Of a stretch of 64,000 nucleotides of DNA, positions 25,855 to 32,169 are shown in pieces. The notes below the pieces were generated by a model. The model saw only the letters and a list, made by a program, of their open reading frames with translations, was not told the origin of the DNA and did not search any database. The stretch comes from Psychrosphaera sp. F3M07 (GTDB taxonomy: Bacteria; Pseudomonadota; Gammaproteobacteria; Enterobacterales; Alteromonadaceae): NCBI RefSeq assembly GCF_018860345.1, contig NZ_JAHKPJ010000015.1, positions 1 to 64,000 of the forward strand, in the 5' to 3' direction. Every line of letters begins with the position of its first letter. The stretch's first letter is position 1. The position numbers were made by a program, and so were the translations under genes.

Positions 25855-25949
25855 TAACAAGCTAATTAATAAGGACAAAAAACAGTTGGCTGTTTTCGTT
25901 CCTCAACATTTTAGCCAACAATTTTTTGCCCATTATTAGGGCGTTATGC
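25855..25949 (+). repeat. attC site 5
   Basis: Left core TAACAAG at 25855, right core GCGTTATGC ending 25949. It is almost identical to attC 3 (one base differs in the left arm), pointing to a recent common origin of the two sites. Confidence 0.92.
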
Positions 25950-26359
25950 GTAAAGGACGATCGTTGAAGCATTTAGTTATCGCTACAGCCAAAACACTTT
26001 TAGTCGTTTTTGTTGTCTGCTTTGTATTAACCTTTGTTGATTCTTATGGCGGTGACTTTGATCACTGGCTAATAACCTTATCCATTTCCGTGGTTACAAC
26101 CTTTGTTGTAGGTATAACTATGCTTGTGTGGGGGATTCCAACACATATTTATATGCGCTGTAAAAATCTAAAATCATGGACATATTACTTACTATCAGGA
26201 TTTGTCCCTGGTATTGTTTTTGTTTATGTTTTTAAGCCGTTTGGCCATGAAGCGCCATATGATTTATTTTTACAAGCAATGCAATGTGGTGCAATTGGTA
26301 GTTTTATAGCTGTTGTGTTTTGGCTATCGTATTATAAATTACGCATAACAAGTCGTTAA
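25946..26359 (+). CDS. cassette 6: membrane protein
   Basis: A 137-aa protein with four hydrophobic segments (about residues 12-30, 42-64, 80-98 and 112-130), predicted inner-membrane. The ATG at 25946 lies in the attC 5 right core. A TTG at 25964, six bases after AAAGGA, fits the style of neighbouring cassettes and may be the real start. The stop lies inside attC 6. I recognise no family. Confidence 0.7.
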   Translation: MRKGRSLKHLVIATAKTLLVVFVVCFVLTFVDSYGGDFDHWLITLSISVVTTFVVGITMLVWGIPTHIYMRCKNLKSWTYYLLSGFVPGIVFVYVFKPFGHEAPYDLFLQAMQCGAIGSFIAVVFWLSYYKLRITSR

Positions 26360-26443
26360 AGCAGGACAAATAACAGTTGGCTTTTGCTCCTGCGTCGCTT
26401 ATTTTAGCCAACATATTATTTGCCTCTTAACGAAGCGTTAGGT
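26346..26443 (+). repeat. attC site 6
   Basis: Left core TAACAAG at 26346, right core GCGTTAGGT ending 26443. Arms CAGTTGGCT and AGCCAAC pair. Confidence 0.9.
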
Positions 26444-26458
26444 GGAAAGAGACTCCGA

Positions 26459-26860
26459 ATGAAACGTGTACTATTTATTGTTCTTTTTTTATTGCCGCTC
26501 AAGTCCTACGCGGTAAATGATTTTGAATGCACTGTGAAAGAGGTGTATAAACTGAACGATGCAGGCTTACTTACTCCAGGTAAGGGGTTTGTTACACCTG
26601 AAGTAGGAAGCAAGTTTGTAGTAAACCGACAGTCTGGGAAAATTACGGGCAAAAAAATTACAAATACTATGTCTGGCTATATGCCCACAGTCTATAGTCA
26701 TCAACCTTCGGAAAATTCATATTCAGCTTTAACGATTTATAAACCTAATTATACAATCGACCTCCTTCAAATTCAGGAGCATGTCGAGCAAAAATTAAAG
26801 CCTTTTATTTATAAGGGCGCTTTCGGCGAGGTCGTAACTGGTCTATGCACAATTTACTAA
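26459..26860 (+). CDS. cassette 7: secreted hypothetical protein
   Basis: A 133-aa protein with a Sec signal peptide (MKRVLFIVLFLLPLKSYA, cleavage before VNDFEC) and a mature part starting FECTVKEVYKLNDAG. One Cys pair may form a disulfide. GGAAAGAG precedes the ATG at 26459. The frame is open further upstream only through attC 6. Similar secreted proteins of unknown function are frequent integron cargo. No domain assigned. Confidence 0.75.
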   Translation: MKRVLFIVLFLLPLKSYAVNDFECTVKEVYKLNDAGLLTPGKGFVTPEVGSKFVVNRQSGKITGKKITNTMSGYMPTVYSHQPSENSYSALTIYKPNYTIDLLQIQEHVEQKLKPFIYKGAFGEVVTGLCTIY

Positions 26861-26870
26861 CTCAATCACC

Positions 26871-26982
26871 TAACAAGGTTGTCATAGAGACATTTTTTGC
26901 TTCGCTCCGTTTTGGGGGGGATTCGCCACTTTACCCCAAAACTACACTACACAAAAAAATGCCCCATACAACGGCGTTATAT
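26871..26982 (+). repeat. attC site 7 (divergent, long)
   Basis: Left core TAACAAGGTTGT at 26871, right core ACAACGGCGTTATAT ending 26982. Arms GTTGT/ACAAC, CATTTTTTG/CAAAAAAATG and GTTTTGGGG/CCCCAAAAC pair. At 112 bp, and without the GTTGGCT arm of its neighbours, it belongs to a different attC subtype. Confidence 0.85.
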
Positions 26983-26997
26983 TTACAAAGGAAGTCA

Positions 26998-27279
26998 ATG
27001 CTAGTTCTTCAACTCAAGGCTAAATATCAAGGAAATGATGGCGCATATAAACAAGACGAGTCATATCCTGTTCTCGCTATTACAAAAAGTGACGATATTG
27101 ATGTTGCCACTGAATGTGCTAGTGATTTAATGTCAGAAAATGGTTGGGGAGATTTTGATTTCTTGCGATATGGAACAATAAAGGGTTCAAACGATGCACC
27201 TAAATCTTTTGGTGAGCCTAAAGAGTGGCAACAGACACTTGATGAGAATGGTGCAATTTATATCGTCTATACAACGTAA
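26998..27279 (+). CDS. cassette 8: hypothetical protein
   Basis: A 93-aa soluble protein starting MLVLQLKAKYQGND, with acidic stretches (SDDIDVATECASDLM) and no membrane segment. AAAGGAAGTCA before the ATG at 26998 fixes the start; a longer frame from 26845 runs through attC 7 and the end of cassette 7. The function is unknown. Confidence 0.72.
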   Translation: MLVLQLKAKYQGNDGAYKQDESYPVLAITKSDDIDVATECASDLMSENGWGDFDFLRYGTIKGSNDAPKSFGEPKEWQQTLDENGAIYIVYTT

Positions 27280-27281
27280 AC

Positions 27282-27378
27282 ATACAAGCTGTTAAAGCGG
27301 GACAAATTACAGTTGGCTGGTTCCGCTTCGATTCACATTTTAGCCAACTACAATTTGCCCCTTAACAGGGCGTTATAA
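27282..27378 (+). repeat. attC site 8
   Basis: Left core degenerate (TACAAG in place of TAACAAG) at about 27282, right core GCGTTATAA ending 27378. Arms CAGTTGGCTG and TAGCCAAC pair. Confidence 0.85.
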
Positions 27379-27402
27379 ACCAAATAGAGGCTCTGCAAAT
27401 AA

Positions 27403-27732
27403 ATGGAATTATCTGAAGAACGTAAAAGAGAAGTAAGAGCCAATTTAAGTGGTTCAACTGTTGAAGAAGAGCGTAACCTTTTGAAGTTAGGTGCTTACGA
27501 AGATACGCCAGAAATAAAAGAGATTGTGGAAAGCTGGGTTCTCACACACGAAAAAATGTCAGACATCGAAAGGAAAGACGAAACGTTGGCACTGTTAAGA
27601 GAAACCAGTAAATTAGCACAAGAAGCAAATGATATTTCGTCAAAAGCTAACACCAGATCGTTGATAGCCCTGACCGTTTCAACTGTTATGTTGCTTATTT
27701 CTGCTCTTACGTATTTAAAGAGTCTGAGTTAA
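27403..27732 (+). CDS. cassette 9: coiled-coil protein with C-terminal membrane helix
   Basis: A 109-aa protein. Residues 1-85 are highly charged and helical (EERKREVRANL, HEKMSDIERKDETLALLRETSKLAQEAN), likely coiled coil. Residues 86-106 are one hydrophobic helix (SLIALTVSTVMLLISALTYL), so it should be tail-anchored in the inner membrane. AGAGG precedes the ATG. The function is unknown; the layout resembles accessory proteins that sense or multimerise at the membrane. Confidence 0.74.
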   Translation: MELSEERKREVRANLSGSTVEEERNLLKLGAYEDTPEIKEIVESWVLTHEKMSDIERKDETLALLRETSKLAQEANDISSKANTRSLIALTVSTVMLLISALTYLKSLS

Positions 27733-27739
27733 TGGTTTA

Positions 27740-27849
27740 TAACAAGTTGCTCAAGTTCGTTCGTAAACTCACTGGGACAATTAACAGTTGGTTTGGCGCT
27801 TCGCGCAAGTATAGCCAACAGCCAATTGCCCCTTAGCAAAGCGTTATGT
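27740..27849 (+). repeat. attC site 9
   Basis: Left core TAACAAG at 27740, right core GCGTTATGT ending 27849. Arms CAGTTGGTTTGGC and TAGCCAAC pair imperfectly. An extra TTCGTTCG..AAACTCAC stretch lengthens the left side to give 110 bp. Confidence 0.86.
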
Positions 27850-28157
27850 TGCATATGGATATTGTCGAAAAAATCAAAAAAATTAACTTCGGAGTAGTTT
27901 TAGTAGCATTAGCAATAATGTTCATTTTACTACTCGGGGATGTGGAATATTATGGGCTTTTAAGCGTATATGTTTTTATGGCTTTATGGAGCTTAGATAA
28001 AGTGTTCTTGTGGTCCTTTAATTTTGATTTTGGTATTGCGAATCAGCTGGAAATAAAAAAAGATGCACCTAAAATAGTAAGATTTATTGGTTTACTATTT
28101 GTATTGTTCGTTTTGTACATTTCGCTAGCTGGGGTTTTCGAGCTAGTTGCAACATAA
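27846..28157 (+). CDS. cassette 10: small membrane protein
   Basis: A 103-aa protein with three hydrophobic segments (about residues 15-30, 37-55 and 79-101). ATG at 27846 lies in the attC 9 right core; a second in-frame ATG at 27855 may be the start, with no clear ribosome site for either. The stop TAA overlaps the left core of attC 10. I recognise no family. Confidence 0.66.
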   Translation: MLHMDIVEKIKKINFGVVLVALAIMFILLLGDVEYYGLLSVYVFMALWSLDKVFLWSFNFDFGIANQLEIKKDAPKIVRFIGLLFVLFVLYISLAGVFELVAT

Positions 28158-28255
28158 CAAGAAATTCAACAAGGACAAAAAACAGTTGGCTTTTTGTTCA
28201 CTACGTTCACTTATTTTAGCTAAGCATTTATGCGCCCATTAGTAAGGCGTTAGGT
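28155..28255 (+). repeat. attC site 10 (hybrid arms)
   Basis: Left core TAACAAG at 28155, right core GGCGTTAGGT ending 28255. The left arm (GGACAAAAAACAGTTGGCT) is that of attC 3 and 5. The right arm (AAGCATTTATGCGCCCATTAG) is that of attC 1, so the two arms pair less well than in other sites. Confidence 0.86.
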
Positions 28256-28265
28256 AACCCAAAGC

Positions 28266-28520
28266 ATGGATAGCTCTCGAATAAATGGTTATATGAAAAA
28301 ATGCAGTATCTACTTTGCTGTAATTTATTTGATCACGTTTTTAACTTCTAGTTTATTCATACAAGCTTTTGACTACATTCATGGTCTAATCATCGGCGCT
28401 AAAATCGTCGATGGTTGGTCACTTGGAATTATGGTTTGGTTTGGGTTAATCTTTGTTATTCCAATTGTTTATTGTTTAATAATTGGGTTTTTACTATTTA
28501 AAAAGCATGCACAAACATAG
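28266..28520 (+). CDS. cassette 11: small membrane protein
   Basis: An 84-aa protein with two long hydrophobic segments (about residues 14-34 and 52-78), starting at ATG 28266; an in-frame ATG at 28293 is possible. It lies just after the attC 10 core and is the last cassette-like gene. No clear attC follows; only a CCTAACA near 28538 resembles a left core. The function is unknown. Confidence 0.65.
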   Translation: MDSSRINGYMKKCSIYFAVIYLITFLTSSLFIQAFDYIHGLIIGAKIVDGWSLGIMVWFGLIFVIPIVYCLIIGFLLFKKHAQT

Positions 28521-28585
28521 CTTATGGGTACAGGTTACCTAACACATATGAACCTTCTGCCGTCAAATAAGCAATAACATCTTTT

Positions 28586-28614
28586 TTAGCTGCCGTTAGG
28601 CAGCTAATTTTTAT
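28586..28614 (+). terminator. rho-independent terminator at the right end of the array
   Basis: TTAGCTGCC (28586-28594) and GGCAGCTAA (28599-28607) pair perfectly around GTTA, followed by TTTTTAT. The GTTAGGC in the loop resembles an attC right core, but the inner arms needed for an attC are not found. Confidence 0.8.
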
Positions 28615-29070
28615 CGTCAATCAGCAAAAACATCTACTTCATTCTGTCACGGTCGCTGTTAATAAATTGTTTACAGCAAACACATATTGAGGCTCTCTTA
28701 ATGTGATCTCATCACTGCCTGAATTCGTTAATCCATTGGTTGTTCAGGGGCACTACGACTAAATGGATTTAGGAGGTAGAGCGACGCAGGAAGCCAAAGC
28801 CGAGACATTTATCGGTTAACCTTAATCTGGCACTACTCAAGCAAATGACTACTAATTAATAACTAGGTTCAGTTAGTTTCAGGCTCAGCTAAGGTGTAAA
28901 CAATTTTGCTCATTGTTAATGCGCACCAGCGGGATGTCTAATCAAGACCAACGAGCTTATACAGCGACTATATTTACCTGCAATAAGTTACTTAATGAAA
29001 ATAGACCACAAATAACACGCGATAGTTCTTTTTTATCTAGTTAGACGTTCAGCTCATCCCACTGTGCGAC
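28615..29070. other. decayed intergenic flank of the array and IS remnant
   Basis: No gene is visible. Bases 28765-28805 match, in reverse orientation, a stretch at 57024-57068 (shared core GGAGGTAGAGCGA.GCAGGA.GCC). The rest lies downstream of the IS110-type transposase fragment and could include the former right end of that element. Confidence 0.45.
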
Positions 29071-29298
29071 TTAAGGTTTTAAAAATCGTTCATCATCAAA
29101 CACCGTTTTATTCTTTAACATGAAGTAAACACTGCGGCCGAGTTTATGCGCCAACGCAGATAAGGCTTTGGCTTTACTCATTCGTTTTTGTAGTTTGTTG
29201 AGATAACGTCGAGCTTTGTCATTCCCTCGTAAATACAACACCGCCGCTTCACTGAATGCCCACTTTAAATGACCGTTCCCTGAAAATAACAAGGCCAT
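29071..29298 (-). pseudogene. IS110-family transposase, C-terminal fragment
   Basis: 75 codons match the C-terminal end of IS110/IS1111 transposases: GNGHLKWAFSEAAVLYLRG, then KALSALAHKLGRSVYFMLK and FDDERFL, the conserved IS116/IS110/IS902 C-terminal domain. The N-terminal DEDD catalytic part is missing. Upstream of 29298 the frame is lost, so this is a truncated relic, not an active element. Confidence 0.82.
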
Positions 29299-29384
29299 CC
29301 ACTAAAGCTTGGTGGTTTCAATATTTGATTTAAAGTTGCAGCTTATATAAACGCGAGTTATACACAATAAACAAGGAGGTTGGT

Positions 29385-29675
29385 GTGAAGGTAATGGTTT
29401 TGGATTTTTTACTATTCTTCTTTTAAGTGGATGTATGGCTAATCCGCGTGACAGTCTTTTGTATGAGCTTTTGTATGAGCTTTTGCATGAGCCAAAACTG
29501 AAAAATTGTATTTATGCTACTCCTGCAGATAAAAGTGATTGTGAAGGCGTGTCAATAACCGTAAGAGTGTGAAGTTTGGGGAATATGAAGAAGAACGCGA
29601 GGTTATTCGTAGCACTGCTATTCCCAAAAAACGGTTGATGAATTTTTAAAGAAAAAACTTTCTAAAAAGTCGTAA
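29385..29675 (+). pseudogene. lipoprotein gene broken by frameshifts
   Basis: A strong AAGGAGGT precedes GTG 29385 / ATG 29394. The frame starts VKVMVLDFL and runs out at a TAA. A shift gives TILLLSGCMANPRDS, a perfect lipobox, then a 12-bp in-frame repeat (LLYE LLYE LLHE) and CEGVSITVRV before a stop. A second shift gives KFGEYEEEREVIRSTAIP and a third KTVDEFLKKKLSKKS with a final stop. Joined, these give a lipoprotein of about 95 residues. Three shifts mark it as a decayed gene. Confidence 0.72.
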
Positions 29676-29717
29676 ACATAAACATCACTTTTATTTTTTA
29701 GATGTATTCAAACAACA

Positions 29718-29749
29718 AAGCCAGTTAGCGTAAGTTAATTGGCTTTTTC
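29718..29749 (+). terminator. hairpin with T-tract
   Basis: AAGCCAGTTA (29718-29727) pairs with TAATTGGCTT (29736-29745) with one mismatch, followed by TTTC. It may be the old terminator of the lipoprotein pseudogene. Confidence 0.6.
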
Positions 29750-29885
29750 ATTCTTATTAAACTTGTAATGGGTTTAAACTTATATTTAGCCTTTCTTTAG
29801 TAATAATTAAATGTCACTCGTTTTGCTACGAGCAGCAAGCATTGCTATTATGTTGCACTTCATTAAAAATTAAGTATTGAATTTT

Positions 29886-30560
29886 ATGCCAACAACGTTA
29901 CTTGAACGAATTACTATTGAACCAAAATCTCCAGCTACTTCCTGTGTAATATGGTTACATGGACTAGGAGATTCAGGCGCTGGCTTTGCTCCTATTGTGC
30001 CAGTATTAGCTTTACCGGAAAATCATGGGATTCGTTTTGTTTTCCCTCACGCCCCAGAGCAAGCGGTTACGATTAATCAAGGTTATGTAATGCGTTCTTG
30101 GTATGACATTAAAAGTATGGATTTACATAATCGTGCTGATCTAGAAGGTGTGTTAGCGTCTGAGAAACTGGTCAAAGGCTTAATTCAAGAGCAAATTGAC
30201 TCAGGTATACCTGCAGAAAAGATTATTTTAGCTGGTTTTAGTCAAGGTGGGGTTTTGAGTTTATTTACTGCTTTACGTTTTGAGCATAGCTTGGCAGGTA
30301 TTTTAGCATTGTCGTGTTATTTACCGACTGCGGATAAACTACCAGAGCAATGTCATAGTGCTAACGCTGATACTCCTATTTTACAAAATCATGGGGAGCG
30401 TGACGGTGTTGTTCCTATAAGTGCAGGTAAAATTGCAAACGATTTACTTAATGCTGCTAAATATAATGTGACTTGGAAAAGCTACCCAATGGAACATTCT
30501 GTATTACCAGAGCAACTCGCGGATATTTCAGTGTGGTTACAAGCTAGGTTGCTTGCTTAA
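29886..30560 (+). CDS. carboxylesterase / phospholipase family alpha/beta hydrolase
   Basis: A 224-aa PF02230 esterase (EstB / acyl-protein thioesterase fold). The oxyanion motif is IWLHGLGDSG, the nucleophile elbow GFSQGG, the acid Asp in GERDGVVP and the His in PMEHSV. It should hydrolyse short-chain esters in the cytoplasm. ATG 29886 gives the usual short N-terminus; a TTG three codons earlier is less likely. It stands alone after the decayed flank of the cassette array. Confidence 0.9.
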   Translation: MPTTLLERITIEPKSPATSCVIWLHGLGDSGAGFAPIVPVLALPENHGIRFVFPHAPEQAVTINQGYVMRSWYDIKSMDLHNRADLEGVLASEKLVKGLIQEQIDSGIPAEKIILAGFSQGGVLSLFTALRFEHSLAGILALSCYLPTADKLPEQCHSANADTPILQNHGERDGVVPISAGKIANDLLNAAKYNVTWKSYPMEHSVLPEQLADISVWLQARLLA

Positions 30561-30642
30561 GATTTGTATAAACGGACAGCAATATTTGTTTATCTAAAAT
30601 GAATATACCGTTTGGCTGAAATCTTATCTGCACCAATCATTA

Positions 30643-30686
30643 CCTAAAGCCCTAAAGCCCTAAAGCCCTAAAGCCCTAAAGCCCTA
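30643..30686. repeat. 8-bp TAAAGCCC tandem repeat overlapping a stop codon
   Basis: Five perfect TAAAGCCC units (30645-30684) plus partial ends. The right end includes the stop codon of the leftward membrane gene (CTA at 30684-30686), so the repeat abuts coding sequence. Confidence 0.9.
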
Positions 30687-31061
30687 TGCCTTTTTGCTTC
30701 TAGGTGCACCTAGTAGAATAAATATGTGGCAAATACAGACAGATAAAAATGCGCTCATACCTAGTGCGCCGCCGTAACCATCAAATACTGGAACAAGGTA
30801 TTCAAATAGGATTGAGAAAATAATGGATGCGCTGCTTATGGTATAAACACCAAAGCGGTGCGGGGCGCTCATGCCAATAAAGGTTCCGCCAAAAAACACG
30901 ATTGCGTATAGGTCAGGGGTCATGTCTACGGCATATAATATTAAATACGCCACTATGGATAGCAAAGCGGAGGCACTGATACCGTCAAAACGATGGTGTC
31001 TTGCTAGATAAAATGTTGAAAACGCGCCCAGTAGCGCGAGGATTGGGTATTCAATACTCAA
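30684..31061 (-). CDS. small membrane protein, second of a paralogous pair
   Basis: A 125-aa inner-membrane protein with about four hydrophobic segments. It shares with the upstream gene product a GGTFIGMSA segment near residue 58 and FDGYGGALGMSAFLSV near 95, so the two are paralogues. The C-terminus is basic (RSKKA). Its start overlaps the upstream stop (ATGA), implying coupled translation and perhaps a heteromeric complex. I recognise no family. Confidence 0.72.
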   Translation of the reverse strand: MSIEYPILALLGAFSTFYLARHHRFDGISASALLSIVAYLILYAVDMTPDLYAIVFFGGTFIGMSAPHRFGVYTISSASIIFSILFEYLVPVFDGYGGALGMSAFLSVCICHIFILLGAPRSKKA

Positions 31062-31426
31062 AGTATAATACCTCTGACAATAACAAAAAGGGTTACGCTG
31101 GCAAAAGCGACACCACCCAACTTACCACCAAAGCCATCAAACATATCCATGGTCAGTACATATAAACTGGCACCAATACACGAAATTATAGCGATTTCCC
31201 AGTAACTGGTAATAAGGTTTGCGGAGCACATCCCGGCAAAACTCCCAGCATAAATAGCAGCGTATGGATGGTTGTTATATTCTTGAGGGAAGGGGATAAC
31301 TTTACCAATCAAACCTGTTAACGCGGCAGATATGACTAATGGCAGTGCCAAGGTTGTGTGCATTGCAAAGCAGGCGATAAATCCCAAAAAGAAAGTAATG
31401 AATTTTAAAAGTAAAAATTTAATCAT
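31058..31426 (-). CDS. small membrane protein, first of a paralogous pair
   Basis: A 122-aa inner-membrane protein with four hydrophobic segments. The AGSFAGMCSA segment near residue 62 and FDGFGGKLGGVAFASV near 95 correspond to conserved spots in the following gene product. The polar Gly-rich FDG(F/Y)GG loop between helices may be functional. The pair is transcribed leftward with a 4-base overlap. The function is unknown; transport is possible but not shown. Confidence 0.72.
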   Translation of the reverse strand: MIKFLLLKFITFFLGFIACFAMHTTLALPLVISAALTGLIGKVIPFPQEYNNHPYAAIYAGSFAGMCSANLITSYWEIAIISCIGASLYVLTMDMFDGFGGKLGGVAFASVTLFVIVRGIIL

Positions 31427-31718
31427 AGAGTATCTATTCTAAACTATTCTTTTTTTGCTTTCTAATAGTCAATGCGTAGGTTGTTATTTAAAGTAGGTTA
31501 CTCTGTAATTTGGTATGTTGTTCAACATGTCGATATTTCAATTAATGTGATACACATTTTTTTATATGCCAACCAAAGTCACAAACTATTTTAATGTGAT
31601 GATTATTTCCAGTGTTTATTTGGCTTGGTAGAAAATTATATAAATAGTTTTATGATCCTGTTTACTATCAGTTATAGTCAAACAGTTAATCAGTGTTACC
31701 AACAAGGAGAAGGTTTTT

Positions 31719-32084
31719 ATGGTTAAATCAACCATGTTAGTTTTATTATCAAGTTTATATATCGCTGGGTGCAGCTCAACTAATTGGGTAAAAGTAGATA
31801 ACTCTGACTTTAGCTCAGCGGAGTTGGAAAGCGCATTAAAAGCGTGTAACTATCGTGAAGCAATGAAAAAAAGCAATAAGGCAATGTTAGGCACTAGCCA
31901 ACAAGTGAGATCGAGTAGTAATGTTAGCCACCATGAGCTTGATCAAATCACTGAGCAGGAAGTTAACAAAGCGAAAGATGATGCTATGCAAAAAGCCAAC
32001 AGTGATGTGATGCATAAAAATATGAACTTGGCGAAAGACGCGTATAAATGTGTTGAGAACAAAGGGTTTATCATTAAATCTTGA
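31719..32084 (+). CDS. small lipoprotein
   Basis: A 121-aa protein with a lipoprotein signal peptide (lipobox IAGC, Cys at residue 18). The mature part is polar and mostly helical, with two further Cys (near 43 and 114) that may form a disulfide. AAGGAGAAGG lies upstream of the ATG. A strong terminator follows. I do not recognise a domain; it should sit in the outer or inner membrane facing the periplasm. Confidence 0.78.
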   Translation: MVKSTMLVLLSSLYIAGCSSTNWVKVDNSDFSSAELESALKACNYREAMKKSNKAMLGTSQQVRSSSNVSHHELDQITEQEVNKAKDDAMQKANSDVMHKNMNLAKDAYKCVENKGFIIKS

Positions 32085-32100
32085 TAAAAATTAAATATAA

Positions 32101-32128
32101 AAAAACCGCTCATTGAGCGGTTTTTTTG
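32101..32128. terminator. bidirectional rho-independent terminator
   Basis: AAAAACCGC (32101-32109) pairs with GCGGTTTTT around TCATTGA. T-tracts exist in both directions, suiting the convergent lipoprotein and rne genes. Confidence 0.85.
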
Positions 32129-32169
32129 TTTGTAGACTATGAATGAACATAGCCTACATAACAAAACAC

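Noticed and set aside
23494-28255. Regularly spaced repeats resembling a CRISPR array
   Set aside because: The repeats are about 100 bp with complementary arms and the spaces hold single genes of differing length, which is an integron array and not a CRISPR; no cas genes are present.
28538-28601. A further short attC at the end of the array (CCTAACA ... GTTAGGC)
   Set aside because: The outer boxes pair, but the inner arms do not, and GTTAGGC is the loop and arm of a perfect terminator hairpin.
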